Shown: in pieces, positions 1-9,672 of the stretch
Numbering within the stretch: position 1 is the stretch's first letter
Layout of the letters: every line of letters begins with the position of its first letter
Origin: Bosea vaviloviae
GTDB lineage: Bacteria; Pseudomonadota; Alphaproteobacteria; Rhizobiales; Beijerinckiaceae
Direction: 5' to 3'
DNA: 64,000 bases
NCBI RefSeq assembly: GCF_001741865.1
Contig: NZ_CP017147.1
Span: 5,819,001-5,883,000 of the forward strand
Notes under the pieces: generated by a model
The model's input: the letters and a program-made list of their open reading frames with translations, nothing else
Databases searched by the model: none
What the model was told of the DNA's origin: nothing
Program-made: the position numbers and the translations under genes

Positions 1-32
1 CCTTCGTGGAGCGCAGGTCGAACTGAGTGGGC

Positions 33-677
33 TCAACCCACCTTGCCATAGCCCGCGAACTTCGCGCTCACCCGCGCCATCTCCGCTTCGTCGAGGATCA
101 CCGGCTCCAGTCCCGCCGCCAGGATGTCGAGATACTGCCCGGCGAGGTTCTCGACCTCCGCCACGATCTGATGCGCGCCCGCAAGCGACCCGCCCAGCGC
201 GATGACGCCGTGATTGGCGAGAAGGACCGCCTTACGACCCTCCAGAGCCCTGACCGCGTTCTCCGCCAGTTCCGGTGTACCGAAGGTGGCGTAAGGCGCG
301 CAGCGGACATCGACGCCGCCGCAGAGCGCGATCATGTAGTGAAAGGCCGGGATGCCGCGCCGCGTGCAGGAGAGCGCGGTGGCGCGCGGCGAATGCGTGT
401 GCACGATCGCCTGAGCATCGCGCCGCGCCTTGTAGATCTCGACATGGAATGGCCACTCCGAGGAGGGCTTGCGCGCACCGCCGAGCACCGCCCCCTCGAG
501 CGAAAGATGGATCAGGTCTTCGGGCGTCGTCTGGGCATAGGGCAGGCCCGATGGCGTGATCAGCAGGCCATCGCCGAAGCGCGCCGAGACATTGCCGGAT
601 TTCGACGGGCAGAAGCCGGCCTTGTCGATCGCCTGAGCGACCGCGACGATCTCCGCGCGCAAACCTGCCTCATTCAT
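33..677 (-). CDS. Class II aldolase/adducin family protein
   Basis: A 214-residue class II (zinc) aldolase of the fuculose-1-phosphate aldolase type. Visible zinc histidines are H93 and H95 in VHTHS and H156 in ANHG; the catalytic acid is E74 in SSEWPFH. The start overlaps the end of mtnA by 4 bases (ATGA), so the two are translationally coupled. Beside mtnA and mtnP it probably acts on 5-methylthioribulose-1-phosphate. In the classical salvage route this position is held by the MtnB dehydratase, which has the same fold; in the DHAP shunt of Rhodospirillum rubrum an aldolase of this family cleaves the substrate to DHAP and methylthioacetaldehyde. No mtnC, mtnD or mtnK is seen nearby, which favours the shunt, but sequence alone does not separate the two. 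Confidence 0.85.
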   Translation of the reverse strand: MNEAGLRAEIVAVAQAIDKAGFCPSKSGNVSARFGDGLLITPSGLPYAQTTPEDLIHLSLEGAVLGGARKPSSEWPFHVEIYKARRDAQAIVHTHSPRATALSCTRRGIPAFHYMIALCGGVDVRCAPYATFGTPELAENAVRALEGRKAVLLANHGVIALGGSLAGAHQIVAEVENLAGQYLDILAAGLEPVILDEAEMARVSAKFAGYGKVG

Positions 678-1780
678 GCTGCGGCTCCGCGCGCGAGATC
701 CGGAAAGAGAGCGGCCAGCCCTTCGGCTGTAGCCGGCGCGACGCCGCGCTCGGTGATCAGCGCCGTCACGAGCCGGGCCGGCGTGACGTCGAAGGTGGGA
801 TTCACCGCCGGACTGCCGGGCGCAACGACGCGGAACGACGCGACATCGCCATCTTCATTCAGGCCCGAAAGATGCGTGACCTCGCGCGCTGCGCGCTCCT
901 CGATCGGAATGCTGAAGCCATCGCTCAGGCTCCAGTCGATCGTCGGCGAGGGCAGCGCGACATAGAAGGGCACGCTATTGTCATGCGCGGCGAGCGCCTT
1001 GAGATAGGTGCCGATCTTGTTGGCGACATCGCCGGTCGCGGTGGTGCGGTCGGTGCCGACGATGACCATGTCGACCTGTCCGCGCTGCATCAGATGCCCG
1101 CCGGCATTGTCGACGATCACGCTGTGAGGCACACCATGGGCGCCGAGTTCATAGGCCGTCAACGCCGCGCCCTGGTTGCGCGGACGCGTCTCGTCGACCC
1201 AGACATGGACGGGCAGGCCGGCATCATGAGCGCGGTAGATCGGCGCCAGCGCCGTGCCCCAATCGACGGTGGCGAGCCAGCCGGCATTGCAATGGGTCAG
1301 GATGTTGATCCGTTCGCCGACAGGCTTGCGCGACGCGATCTCGCGGATCAGCGGCAGACCATGGTCGCCGATCGCCCGGCAGAGCGCGACATCCTCGTCG
1401 CAGAGCAGGGCAGCCTCGGTGTACGCTGCCTGGGCACGCACCCTGGGCTTCAGGCCGACGAGCCGGACGCGCATGCGGTTCAAGGCCCAGTGCAGGTTGA
1501 CGGCGGTCGGTCGCGTCGCGCCCAGCAGCGCCAGCACAGCGTCCAATGCGGCATCGGACGGATCGCTCCGCATCGCCAGCGCCACGCCATAGGCTGCCGT
1601 CGCACCGATCAGTGGCGCGCCGCGCACGATCATCGTCGCGATCGCGTCGGCCGCCTGCTCGACGGAGCCCAGCGTCACGGTCTCGAAGCGGAAGGGCAGC
1701 CTGGTCTGGTCGATGACGCAGACACGCCAGCCGTCCTGCGCGAGCCAGATCGTGCGGTAGGGCTGACCGTGGATCTTCAT
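674..1780 (-). CDS. mtnA: S-methyl-5-thioribose-1-phosphate isomerase
   Basis: A 368-residue MtnA that converts 5-methylthioribose-1-phosphate to 5-methylthioribulose-1-phosphate in cytosolic methylthioadenosine salvage. The eIF2B-like family signature RGAPLIG lies at 53-59 and TRPRNQG at 198-204. The expected catalytic pair is present: C164 in THCNAG and D244 in GTDRTT. Full length for the family. It is coupled by a 4-base overlap to the downstream aldolase and sits in the same orientation as apt and mtnP, separated from apt by a 118-base gap that holds a long palindromic repeat. Confidence 0.95.
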   Translation of the reverse strand: MKIHGQPYRTIWLAQDGWRVCVIDQTRLPFRFETVTLGSVEQAADAIATMIVRGAPLIGATAAYGVALAMRSDPSDAALDAVLALLGATRPTAVNLHWALNRMRVRLVGLKPRVRAQAAYTEAALLCDEDVALCRAIGDHGLPLIREIASRKPVGERINILTHCNAGWLATVDWGTALAPIYRAHDAGLPVHVWVDETRPRNQGAALTAYELGAHGVPHSVIVDNAGGHLMQRGQVDMVIVGTDRTTATGDVANKIGTYLKALAAHDNSVPFYVALPSPTIDWSLSDGFSIPIEERAAREVTHLSGLNEDGDVASFRVVAPGSPAVNPTFDVTPARLVTALITERGVAPATAEGLAALFPDLARGAAA

Positions 1781-1800
1781 GACGCAACCTGCCCTATCCC

Positions 1801-1880
1801 GTCATTGCGAGCGTAGCGAAGCAATCCAGAGCGGCAGAGCGCCACGTCCCCCTGGATTGCTTCGCTACGCTCGCAATGAC
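1801..1880. repeat. Palindromic intergenic repeat (28-base arms)
   Basis: Arms at 1801-1828 and 1853-1880 are perfect reverse complements over 28 bases around a 24-base loop. A near copy lies at 23161-23245. It separates mtnA from apt and could fold as a stable hairpin in the transcript. Confidence 0.9.
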
Positions 1881-1898
1881 GAATGATGGTTATCACCG

Positions 1899-2426
1899 TC
1901 AATGTCCGGAGAAGGAGACCAGCGTGCGCACCGGCACGCCGAGCCGCCTGACCTTGTCGGCGCCACCCAGATCCGGGAGATCGACGATGAAGCAGGCGGC
2001 CACGACCTCGGCGCCCAGGCTGGAGAGCAGGCTGACCGCCCCCTCCGCCGTGCCCCCGGTCGCGATCAGATCGTCGACCAGCAGCACGCGTTCGCCGCGC
2101 TTGACCGCGTCCTTGTGCACCTCGATTTCGTCGGTGCCGTATTCGAGCTGATAGGTCACGCTGACCGTCTCATGCGGCAGCTTGCCCTTCTTGCGCACGG
2201 GGATGAAGCCGGCGGAAAGCTGGTGCGCGACCGCGCCGCCGAGAATGAAGCCCCGCGCCTCGATGCCCGCGATCTTGGCGATCTTCAGCCCGGCGAAAGG
2301 CTGCACGAGCTCGTCCACGGCGCGGCGAAAGGCGCGCGCATCGCCCAGGAGGGTGGTGATGTCGCGGAAGATGATGCCGGGCTTGGGATAGTCCGGAATC
2401 GCGCGGATCGTATCGGCGAGGTTCAT
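1899..2426 (-). CDS. apt: Adenine phosphoribosyltransferase
   Basis: A 175-residue APT that makes AMP from adenine and PRPP. The PRPP loop [14 protein letters not shown] lies at residues 114-127 and the N-terminus [17 protein letters not shown] is typical of the family. An upstream in-frame start at 2495 would add 23 residues with no family counterpart, so the ATG at 2426 is chosen. The neighbour mtnP releases adenine from methylthioadenosine, so the two genes plausibly act in sequence to recover the purine. Confidence 0.95.
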   Translation of the reverse strand: MNLADTIRAIPDYPKPGIIFRDITTLLGDARAFRRAVDELVQPFAGLKIAKIAGIEARGFILGGAVAHQLSAGFIPVRKKGKLPHETVSVTYQLEYGTDEIEVHKDAVKRGERVLLVDDLIATGGTAEGAVSLLSSLGAEVVAACFIVDLPDLGGADKVRRLGVPVRTLVSFSGH

Positions 2427-2500
2427 GAAAGACCGTCTCGAACGGAATGGCAGCGCCGTCTTGGTCGGGCCTCGGAGGCCCGACGTCAAGAGCACGCCGC

Positions 2501-3379
2501 TCAGCCAGCCTTCAGTACACGCCCGGCAACCGCATCGAGCTTCGCCAGCAAGGCCGGGTCGCGATAGTCCGGCGCGGTGATGATGGCGTGTTCGAGCGCA
2601 TTGTGCGAGCCGGCCGGACAGGGCTCGCGCTCAGCCGGAAAGTCCAGCGCCAGCCGCGCCACCAGCCGGCGCGCCTTCTCGGCATTGCCATGCAGCACCG
2701 CAATCACCGAGGCGACGTCGACGATCGAATGCTCGGGATGCCAGCAATCGAAATCCGTGACCATCGCCACGGTCGCATAGGTGATCTCGGCCTCGCGGGC
2801 GAGCTTGGCCTCGGGCATCGCGGTCATGCCGATCAGATCATAGCCGAGGCCCTTATAGGTCAGGGATTCGGCATAGGTCGAGAATTGCGGACCTTCCATC
2901 GTCACCAGCGTGCCGCCGCGCACGAAGGCGAGATCCTCAGCCGTGGCGGCCTCGGCGATACGCGCCTGCAGCGCCGGGCCGACCGGATGCGCGAAGGAGA
3001 CATGGGCGACGCAGCCCTTGCCGAAGAAGGAGCTGTCGCGCCGCGACGTGCGGTCGACGAACTGGTCGACCAGGACGAACAGGCCGGGATAAAGCTCCGA
3101 CTTGTAGGAGCCGCAGGCCGAGAGCGAGACGAGGTCAGTGACGCCGGCGCGCTTCAGCACGTCGATATTGGCGCGGTAGTTGATCTCTGAGGGCGGGATC
3201 GCGTGGCCGCGGCCATGGCGCGGCAGGAAGACGATCTTGGTTTTGCCGATGCGGCCGATCCGCAGGGCGTCGGAAGGCTCGCCCCAGGGGCTTTCAATGC
3301 GCTCCTCGCGCAGATCGGTCAGGCCCGGCAGATCGTAGATGCCCGATCCGCCGATGATTCCCAGAACGGCTTCGTTCAT
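2501..3379 (-). CDS. mtnP: S-methyl-5'-thioadenosine phosphorylase
   Basis: A 292-residue purine nucleoside phosphorylase of the MtnP class, splitting methylthioadenosine with phosphate into adenine and 5-methylthioribose-1-phosphate. Visible family motifs are [12 protein letters not shown] near the N-terminus, [19 protein letters not shown] and TDFDCWH. It is the first gene of the minus-strand salvage group mtnP-apt-mtnA-aldolase. Because the phosphorylase yields the sugar phosphate directly, an MtnN/MtnK pair is not needed. Confidence 0.95.
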   Translation of the reverse strand: MNEAVLGIIGGSGIYDLPGLTDLREERIESPWGEPSDALRIGRIGKTKIVFLPRHGRGHAIPPSEINYRANIDVLKRAGVTDLVSLSACGSYKSELYPGLFVLVDQFVDRTSRRDSSFFGKGCVAHVSFAHPVGPALQARIAEAATAEDLAFVRGGTLVTMEGPQFSTYAESLTYKGLGYDLIGMTAMPEAKLAREAEITYATVAMVTDFDCWHPEHSIVDVASVIAVLHGNAEKARRLVARLALDFPAEREPCPAGSHNALEHAIITAPDYRDPALLAKLDAVAGRVLKAG

Positions 3380-3497
3380 GCGTAATTCCTCGATGTCAGA
3401 CAGGACGGCCCCAATATGCAGGACAGATCAGCTTTGTATGACGGTTGTGGCCACAACCGGGCAGCCGACGCGATCAGCCTCAACGGCATCGACTTGT

Positions 3498-3532
3498 CCC
3501 GAAAACCGGTCCCCACTTTTCGGGCCGATGCT
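3498..3532. repeat. Dispersed repeat, family A (CCGAAAA...ACTTTTCGGGCC)
   Basis: One copy of a dispersed imperfect palindrome with core CCGAAAACCGG and ACTTTTCGGGCCGATGCT. Related copies lie at 8471, 30496, 34349, 41497 and 51342. It sits between mtnP and the bc1 operon. Confidence 0.8.
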
Positions 3533-3542
3533 CCAGAATGCA

Positions 3543-3566
3543 AAAGGCCCCGTCGCCGGGGCCTTT
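3543..3566 (-). terminator. Rho-independent terminator of the bc1 operon
   Basis: On the minus strand a 7-base GC stem (GGCCCCG / CGGGGCC) with a 4-base loop is followed by TTTTGC. It starts about 20 bases after the petC stop codon. Confidence 0.85.
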
Positions 3567-3585
3567 CCTGATTGTCGCAGACCGC

Positions 3586-4467
3586 TCAGTGAAGCGGCGA
3601 ACCGTCGGGCATGCGCGCCCAGACCTTCTTCTTGGTGTAGTAGAGCAGACCGCCGAAGATCAGCAGGAAGACCATCACCTGCAAGCCGATGCGCTTGCGC
3701 GCCTCCATATGCGGCTCGGCCATCCAGACCATGAAGGCCGCGACATCCTTGGAATACTGCTCCGCAGTTTCCGGAACCGGCGACTTGCCGTCCGGGCCCT
3801 TGGGATATTCAACCTGCCCGTCGGACAGCGGCTTGGGCATCGCGACCAGATGGCCGGGCATGTACTCGTTGTAGAATTGGCCAGGCTGCAGCGGCGGGAA
3901 GCCCTGCGGTGCATCCTTGTAGCCGGTCAGCAGGGCATGGATGTAGTCGGGCCCCTGCTCCTGATACTGGGAGAAGATGTCGATGACGAAACGTGGGAAG
4001 CCGCGCTCATAGGTGCGCGCCTTGGCCAGCACCGACATGTCGGGCGGATAGGCGCCGCCATTCGCCGCGCGCGCCGCCTGCTCGTTGGGGAACGGCGATG
4101 GGAAGCGGTCGGCGGGGCGGCCGGGACGATCGAACATCTCGCCCTGTTCGTTGGGGCCGTCCTTGATCTGGTAGGTCGCGGCAAGCGCAGCGACCTGGCC
4201 CTTCGAGAACTCGGGACCGCCCGGCTCGGCCAGGTTTCTGAAGGCGATCAGGCTGGCGCCGTGACAGGCCGCGCAGACCTCCTTGTAGATCTTGAAGCCG
4301 CGCTGGAGCTGGGCGCGGTCGAAGGTGCCGACCGGACCCGAAAAGCTCCACTTCATCGCCGGCGGCTCGACGCGGCCTTCGGCGGCCTGGCCGGACGGCG
4401 CGGCAAGCGAAAGCGCGAGGCCTGCGGCAAGCCCGCTCAGCGACAGGCGAAACGAATTCATGCTCAT
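3586..4467 (-). CDS. petC: Cytochrome c1 of the bc1 complex
   Basis: A 293-residue cytochrome c1 that takes electrons from the Rieske protein and passes them to a soluble or membrane c-type cytochrome. A signal peptide covers about residues 1-29, followed by the haem c site CAACH (C65, C68, H69). The likely axial methionine is in AMPKPLSDG, and a C-terminal membrane anchor (RIGLQVMVFLLIFGGLLYY) ends in a positive tail. In Bradyrhizobium the c1 and b subunits come from one fused gene (fbcH); here c1 is a separate gene 6 bases after petB. Last gene of petA-petB-petC and followed by a terminator. Confidence 0.95.
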   Translation of the reverse strand: MSMNSFRLSLSGLAAGLALSLAAPSGQAAEGRVEPPAMKWSFSGPVGTFDRAQLQRGFKIYKEVCAACHGASLIAFRNLAEPGGPEFSKGQVAALAATYQIKDGPNEQGEMFDRPGRPADRFPSPFPNEQAARAANGGAYPPDMSVLAKARTYERGFPRFVIDIFSQYQEQGPDYIHALLTGYKDAPQGFPPLQPGQFYNEYMPGHLVAMPKPLSDGQVEYPKGPDGKSPVPETAEQYSKDVAAFMVWMAEPHMEARKRIGLQVMVFLLIFGGLLYYTKKKVWARMPDGSPLH

Positions 4468-4473
4468 TGTCCG

Positions 4474-5757
4474 TCAGCCCTTGGCATGCGGTTCGGCAGC
4501 GGTGGCGCCTGCCAGCGCCGCGCCCGATCCGCCCTTCAGCGAACCCAGCACGGAGTCGGCGATCGAATTCGGCAGCGCTTGGGGCCGCTCGAACAGGCCG
4601 ATCAGGAACAGGGCGACGAAAAAGCCGAAATAGAGGACCGTGAAGATCTGCGAGGCGATGACGTAGCCGCCCTCGGCCGGCATCGCGCCGAGATAGCCCA
4701 GACCGATGCAGACAGCCACGAAGGCCCAGAAGAGCTGGCGCGCGATCGGCCGATAGGACATCGAGCGAACCTTGGAGGTATCGATCCAGGGCAGGAAGGC
4801 CAGGACCACGATGGCGCCGCCCATGGCCATCACGCCGCCGAGCTTGTCGGGAATGGCGCGCAGGATCGCGTAGAAGGGCAGGAAGTACCACTCCGGCACG
4901 ATGTGCTGCGGCGTCACCGAGGGGTTGGCCGGGATGTAGTTGTCGGCATGGCCCATGAAGTTGGGCGTATAGAACACGAAGTAGGAGAACACGAAGATGA
5001 AGCAGACCATCCCGAAGATGTCTTTGATCGTCGCATAGGGCGTGAAGGGCACGGTGTCCTTGGCGACGTTCTTGACCTCGACGCCGGTCGGGTTGTTCTG
5101 GCCGACCTCGTGCAGCGCCCAGATGTGCAGGATCACCACGCCGAAGATCATGAACGGCAGCAGGAAATGCAGCGAGAAGAAGCGGTTCAGCGTGGGATTG
5201 TCGACGGAATAGCCGCCCCACAGGAAGGTCACGATCGTCTCGCCGATCACCGGCAGCGCCGAGAACAGGTTGGTGATGACGGTCGCGCCCCAGAACGACA
5301 TCTGGCCCCAGGGCAGGACGTAGCCCATGAAGGCGGTCGCCATCATCAGCAGGAAGATGACCACGCCGAGGATCCAGAGGATCTCGCGCGGCGCCTTGTA
5401 CGAGCCGTAATAGAGCCCGCGGAAGATGTGGACATAGACGGCGACAAAGAACATCGAGGCGCCGTTGGCGTGCAGGTAGCGCAGCAGCCAGCCGAAGTTC
5501 ACATCGCGCATGATGTGCTCGACGGAGTTGAAGGCCATGCTGGAATGCGGCGTGTAGTGCATCGCCAGGATGATGCCGGTGACGATCTGCGCCACCAGCA
5601 TGAACACGAGGATGCCGCCGAAGGTCCAGAAATAGTTCAGGTTGCGCGGCACCGGATAGGAGACGGCCGAATCATGCATGAGCCGCACGATCGGCAGGCG
5701 CACGTCGAGCCAGCGTTCGATGCCGGTCTTCGGAACGTAGGAGCTGTGTCCACTCAT
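4474..5757 (-). CDS. petB: Cytochrome b of the bc1 complex
   Basis: A 427-residue integral membrane cytochrome b carrying the two b haems and both quinone sites. The Qo-site motif [13 protein letters not shown] is intact, as are the haem-ligand helices around [14 protein letters not shown] and [19 protein letters not shown]. About eight membrane helices are visible. It lies between petA and petC in the same direction with short gaps, so the three subunits are almost certainly cotranscribed. Confidence 0.96.
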   Translation of the reverse strand: MSGHSSYVPKTGIERWLDVRLPIVRLMHDSAVSYPVPRNLNYFWTFGGILVFMLVAQIVTGIILAMHYTPHSSMAFNSVEHIMRDVNFGWLLRYLHANGASMFFVAVYVHIFRGLYYGSYKAPREILWILGVVIFLLMMATAFMGYVLPWGQMSFWGATVITNLFSALPVIGETIVTFLWGGYSVDNPTLNRFFSLHFLLPFMIFGVVILHIWALHEVGQNNPTGVEVKNVAKDTVPFTPYATIKDIFGMVCFIFVFSYFVFYTPNFMGHADNYIPANPSVTPQHIVPEWYFLPFYAILRAIPDKLGGVMAMGGAIVVLAFLPWIDTSKVRSMSYRPIARQLFWAFVAVCIGLGYLGAMPAEGGYVIASQIFTVLYFGFFVALFLIGLFERPQALPNSIADSVLGSLKGGSGAALAGATAAEPHAKG

Positions 5758-5813
5758 GACGAATGCCTCGGGGCTGTCTCGTATTCGAGGTAAGGCGACA
5801 GGCTGCGCATGCG

Positions 5814-6365
5814 TCAGCCGATCTTGATCTTGGTGTCGGCCGTGAACGCATAGGGCGGCAGCCCCAGGTTCAGCGGCGCGGGACCGCGCCGGATGCGGCC
5901 CGAGGAATCGTAGTGCGAGCCGTGGCAGGGGCAGACCCAGCCGTCATAGTCGCCCTTCGGCTCGCCCGAGGCGGTGCCCGAGGGAATGCAGCCCAGATGG
6001 GTGCACTTGCCGTAGACGACGAGATATTTCTCGTGGCCCGGCTTGGTGCGCGCCTGGTCGGTCTGCGGGTCGCGGAGCGTAGCGATATCGACGGCGAGCG
6101 CCTCGTCGATTTCCTTCTTGGTGCGGTTGCGGATGAAGATGATCTGGCCGCGCCACGTCACCTTGATGCCCTGCCCTTCGGCCACGGGCGCCAGATCGAC
6201 GTCGATCGGCGCGCCGGCAGCGATCGTCTGCGCGTCGGGGGCGAGCTGGCTCACCAGCGGCACAACAACGGCGCCCAAGCCGACTACGCCGGCCGCGCCG
6301 GTCGCCAGAATGAGGAAGTCGCGGCGAGTGGTTTCGGTCGATGTCGTATCGGTCGCGTGCGCCAC
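5814..6365 (-). CDS. petA: Ubiquinol-cytochrome c reductase Rieske iron-sulfur subunit
   Basis: A 183-residue Rieske protein. The GTG at 6365 is preferred: it is preceded by AGAGGAT, and the longer open frame adds only low-complexity sequence. A Tat-type anchor ([20 protein letters not shown]) holds it in the membrane, and the [2Fe-2S] ligands lie in CTHLGC and CPCHGS. First gene of the bc1 operon; its promoter should lie in the 188-base gap to 6553. Confidence 0.95.
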   Translation of the reverse strand: MAHATDTTSTETTRRDFLILATGAAGVVGLGAVVVPLVSQLAPDAQTIAAGAPIDVDLAPVAEGQGIKVTWRGQIIFIRNRTKKEIDEALAVDIATLRDPQTDQARTKPGHEKYLVVYGKCTHLGCIPSGTASGEPKGDYDGWVCPCHGSHYDSSGRIRRGPAPLNLGLPPYAFTADTKIKIG

Positions 6366-6553
6366 GATCCAATCCTCTGCACTTCGTTCGAGCTGGAACA
6401 GCTCAAAATAGCCTGAAGCCCGTCTTAGGGGCGCGACGCCGCTGCCGCAATGCGGCCACACGTCACTACGGCGCTCTTTGGCATGCAGATTGGACGAAGT
6501 CTACTGTTCGCGAAGCGCGTGCGGCGCATGCGCGCAGTCCCTTCCGCGAGACC

Positions 6554-8419
6554 TCAGGCCGGCGTCGTTTCGGGGTCGGCGGCGGCCAGGAATCCACCCG
6601 ATTGCCGCGACCAGAGTCGGGCATAGAGCCCGCCCCGCGCCACCAGCTCGGCATGGCTGCCGGAATCGACGATCCGGCCCTGATCGAGCACGATCAGACG
6701 GTCGAGCGCGGCGATGGTGGAGAGCCGATGCGCGATCGCGATCACCGTCTTGCCCTGCATCAGGCTGGTCAATTGCTCCTGGATCGTCGCCTCGACCTCC
6801 GAATCGAGCGCCGAGGTCGCCTCGTCCAGGATCAGGATCGGCGCATCCTTGAGCAGCACGCGGGCGATCGCGATGCGCTGACGCTGGCCGCCCGAAAGCT
6901 TGACGCCGCGCTCGCCGACGCGCGATTCAAAGCCCTGGCGGCCGTCCTGATCGCTGAGGCCCTGCACGAAGTCATGGGCCGAGGCGCGCTCGGCCGCAGC
7001 AGTGATCTCGCCTTCCGTCGCCCCGATGCGGCCATAGGCGATGTTGTCGCCGATCGAGCGATGCAGCAGCGAATTGTCCTGCGTCACCATGCCGATCTGC
7101 GCGCGCAGACTGTCCTGGGTCACCAGCGCGATATCCTGGCCGTCGATCAGGACGCGTCCGCCGGCGACCGGATAGAGCCTGAGCAGCAGGTTCACCAGCG
7201 TCGATTTCCCGGCGCCGGAGGGACCCACGAGACCGATGCGTTCGCCCGGCTTGATGTCGAGCGTCAGATCTTCGAAGAGCCCGGCCTGACGGCCATAATT
7301 GAAGCGCACATGATCGAAGCGGATACCGCCCTTGTCGACGACGAGCGGCACGGCGTCGGGCGCGTCGGTCAAATCGTGGGGTTTGGCGATCGTTTCCATG
7401 CTTTCCTGCACGGAGCCGATATTCTCGAAGACGCCGCGCACGAGATGGATCAGCCAGCCCGACATCTGCACCAGCCGCAGCACGAGGCCGATCGCAGCGG
7501 CAACCGCGCCCGGCGTCATCTCGCCATGGCTCCAGAGCCAGAGGCTCAGACCGGCCGTCACCACGACGAGCAAGCTGTTCATCGTCTGCAGGATGACGCT
7601 GACGCCGGTGATCAGGCGCGAGAGATGCAGGAAGGAGGCGTTCCAGCGCGTCAGCGAATCGCGCACCGACGAGCGCTCGGCATCGGCGCGCGCGAACAGC
7701 TTGACGGTGAGGATATTGGTGTAGGCGTCGACGATGCGCCCCGTCGTCGAGGAGCGGCCAAGCGAATTGGCCTCCGAACGCTTCTTCGCGCGCGGCACGA
7801 AATAGATCAGCAGCGCAACATAGGCTCCGAGCCAGGCGACCACCGGCAAGGCGAGCCAGAGGCTGGTCTTGCCAAAGAAGCCGAGAGCCACCGCGACGAA
7901 GATCAACGCGTACCAAAGGTCGTCGATGACTTCGATCGTCGCGCCGCGGATCGACTGCCCGGCCTGGATGACGCGCGCCGAAAGGCGCCCGGCGAAATCG
8001 TTCTGGAAATAGGAGAGCGCGTGACCAAGCGTATAGACATGGTTGCGCCAGCGGATCTGGTTGGTGATCTGCGGCACCACGACCTGGTCGACGATGGCGT
8101 GATTGGCGAAATAGACGATTGGCCGGACGACGACGAGCAGGAAGGCAGCACCAGTCAGAAGCCAGCCATGGTCGCTCCAGATCGTCTGCGGCGACTGCGT
8201 TGCCAGGAGATCGACGAACCAGCCGACCATCAGATACATCATCGCCTCGATGCCGCTGAAGGCGAGCCCCGTCAGCATGATCAGGGCCATCCAGCCCTTC
8301 ACGCCCTTGATGTGGTGCCACATGAAGGGCCACACGCCGCGCGGCGGCGTCTCGCGCTCGTCGAAAGGCGCGAACACATCGATACGGGTTTCGAGATAGC
8401 GGAACAGAGCGGCAAACAT
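6554..8419 (-). CDS. ABC exporter, fused membrane and ATPase domains
   Basis: A 621-residue half-size ABC exporter with six predicted helices in the first 340 residues followed by an ATPase domain. Walker A is GPSGAGKSTL, the signature is LSGGQRQRIAIA and Walker B is ILILDEATSALD; D- and H-loops (IAHRLSTI) are intact. The ATG at 8419 (MFAALFRYLE) is chosen because the longer frame runs back into an intergenic repeat. It should work as a homodimer or with an unlinked partner. The substrate cannot be told from sequence; MsbA-like lipid or drug exporters are the nearest class. Confidence 0.9.
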   Translation of the reverse strand: MFAALFRYLETRIDVFAPFDERETPPRGVWPFMWHHIKGVKGWMALIMLTGLAFSGIEAMMYLMVGWFVDLLATQSPQTIWSDHGWLLTGAAFLLVVVRPIVYFANHAIVDQVVVPQITNQIRWRNHVYTLGHALSYFQNDFAGRLSARVIQAGQSIRGATIEVIDDLWYALIFVAVALGFFGKTSLWLALPVVAWLGAYVALLIYFVPRAKKRSEANSLGRSSTTGRIVDAYTNILTVKLFARADAERSSVRDSLTRWNASFLHLSRLITGVSVILQTMNSLLVVVTAGLSLWLWSHGEMTPGAVAAAIGLVLRLVQMSGWLIHLVRGVFENIGSVQESMETIAKPHDLTDAPDAVPLVVDKGGIRFDHVRFNYGRQAGLFEDLTLDIKPGERIGLVGPSGAGKSTLVNLLLRLYPVAGGRVLIDGQDIALVTQDSLRAQIGMVTQDNSLLHRSIGDNIAYGRIGATEGEITAAAERASAHDFVQGLSDQDGRQGFESRVGERGVKLSGGQRQRIAIARVLLKDAPILILDEATSALDSEVEATIQEQLTSLMQGKTVIAIAHRLSTIAALDRLIVLDQGRIVDSGSHAELVARGGLYARLWSRQSGGFLAAADPETTPA

Positions 8420-8470
8420 AATCGTCTGATTAATCCCGTATATCTTTGAAATTAAGGCATAAACTGTTCT

Positions 8471-8513
8471 AGAGCATCGGCCCGAAAAGTGGGAACCGGT
8501 TTTCGGGAAAAGC
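8471..8513. repeat. Dispersed repeat, family A
   Basis: Copy with core AGAGCATCGGCCCGAAAAG and AACCGGTTTTCGGGAAAAG, in opposite orientation to the copy at 3498. It lies in the leader of the ABC exporter gene. Confidence 0.85.
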
Positions 8514-8573
8514 CAATGCAAGATCAGAGCGCGACAGCATCAGGCCGACGACGATATTCGGTCTGATACCGTA

Positions 8574-8604
8574 GAAAAACACCCGCCCCGAGCATCCCGG
8601 GGCG
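8574..8604 (-). terminator. Rho-independent terminator after the FlbD-like gene
   Basis: Stem CGCCCCG/CGGGGCG (8584-8590 with 8598-8604), followed on the minus strand by GTGTTTTTC. It lies about 105 bases past the stop codon of the small HTH gene. Confidence 0.7.
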
Positions 8605-8709
8605 AGACGATCGATTATGGGCTGAAGCGAGCGGCCAATCACGTCAGGAGCCGTCACTCGACGCCCGCGCGCCACGATTCGCAATGTGTTGTTCGGCAAA
8701 AAGCCCGCT

Positions 8710-8934
8710 CTATTGTGACGCCTGCCCGGCCTCGGGCACGTCATACCCCTCGGACGCATAGGCGCTGAGCCTGTTGCGCAGGGTTCGTATCGATATGCAG
8801 AGCATGTTGGCCGCATGCGTGCGGTTGCCGCCGGTTTCCCGCAGCGTGGCCAGAATCAGCTCACGTTCAACATCGGCAACCGGACGCCCGACGAGATGGT
8901 CCGTGGCGCGCGGATCGGGGTTGAAATCGTGCAT
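8710..8934 (-). CDS. Stand-alone Fis-type HTH protein, FlbD C-terminal-like
   Basis: A 74-residue protein that consists almost only of a Fis-family helix-turn-helix. The stretch LVGRPVADVERELILATL followed by GGNRTHAANMLCISIRTLRN closely resembles the DNA-binding tail of FlbD, the NtrC-type flagellar regulator of Caulobacter. The receiver and AAA+ domains of FlbD are absent, so it cannot activate sigma-54 by itself; it may repress, compete at ftr-like sites or bend DNA. It stands alone with its own terminator. Flagellar and CtrA genes lie 47 kb away in the same window. Confidence 0.85.
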   Translation of the reverse strand: MHDFNPDPRATDHLVGRPVADVERELILATLRETGGNRTHAANMLCISIRTLRNRLSAYASEGYDVPEAGQASQ

Positions 8935-9129
8935 CGCATTGTCCTTCGAGAGCCCCCAGCTCCAACTCCGGAAAGCCGGAGGAGGCCGAGAAAACGGTTA
9001 ATGCTTGGTTAAACCAAGGGGCGCACGGCCCTGGGCCGGGCTTTGCGCCAGGAGCCCGGGGCCCACGCCAAGCGCATCTCCTTTGCGAATCGCCCTGCGC
9101 CTGCTTGACGCCAATCAGGCGGCCAGCCC

Positions 9130-9672
9130 ATGACGGCAGCTATGTTGCGCCTCGCCCTTTACCAGCCCGACATCCCGCAAAATGCCGGCACGATGATCCG
9201 GCTTTGCGCCTGTCTCGGCGTCACCGTCGACATCGTCGAGCCCGCGGCCTTCGACGTCTCCGATCGGCATTTCCGGCGCTCGGGCATGGATTATCTCGAA
9301 CGAGCCGCGATCGCGCGCCATGATTCCTTCGCCGCCTTCGACGCCTGGCGGCGCGCGGCCGGCCACCGCCTGATCCTGGCCGAGACCGACGGCGCGACCG
9401 CACACACCATCTTCGCCTTCAAGCCGGGCGACATCGTCATGGTCGGGCGGGAATCCGCCGGCGTCCTGCCGGAGGTCTATGCGGCGGCCGAGGCGAGCGT
9501 GCATGTGCCGATGCGCTCCGGCTTGCGCTCGCTCAACGTCGCGGTTGCAGCCGCCATCGTTCTGGGCGAAGCCTTGCGCCAAGTCGGCGGGTATCCCGAG
9601 GTTTTACTTGAAGAGCGTGGGGAACCCTCTCCCACCAATCGCGGGCATGCCCGAGATTGGCCGCTAAAGTGA
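9130..9672 (+). CDS. trmL: tRNA (cytidine/uridine-34 2'-O)-methyltransferase
   Basis: A 180-residue SPOUT methyltransferase of the TrmL type, which methylates the wobble ribose of certain leucine tRNAs. Family motifs visible are NAGTMIRLCACLG, the AdoMet-loop region MVGRESAGVLP and RSLNVAVAAAIVLGEALR, which forms the trefoil knot. An internal start at 9142 (MLRLALYQPD) is equally plausible. The last 25 or so residues are translated from a palindromic repeat that extends past the stop codon and are unlikely to be part of the conserved fold. Confidence 0.92.
   Translation: MTAAMLRLALYQPDIPQNAGTMIRLCACLGVTVDIVEPAAFDVSDRHFRRSGMDYLERAAIARHDSFAAFDAWRRAAGHRLILAETDGATAHTIFAFKPGDIVMVGRESAGVLPEVYAAAEASVHVPMRSGLRSLNVAVAAAIVLGEALRQVGGYPEVLLEERGEPSPTNRGHARDWPLK

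Noticed and set aside
3445..5793. A 782-codon open frame on the plus strand over the bc1 genes
   Set aside because: It lies antisense to petC and petB, which have clear motifs; long antisense frames are expected in GC-rich DNA. Its product is rich in H, R, D and Q and fits no family.
6341..8449. A 702-codon plus-strand frame over the ABC exporter
   Set aside because: Antisense shadow of a gene with all ABC motifs.
8469..8816. A 115-codon minus-strand frame next to the FlbD-like gene
   Set aside because: It overlaps a repeat and a terminator and the HTH gene in another frame; no family resemblance.
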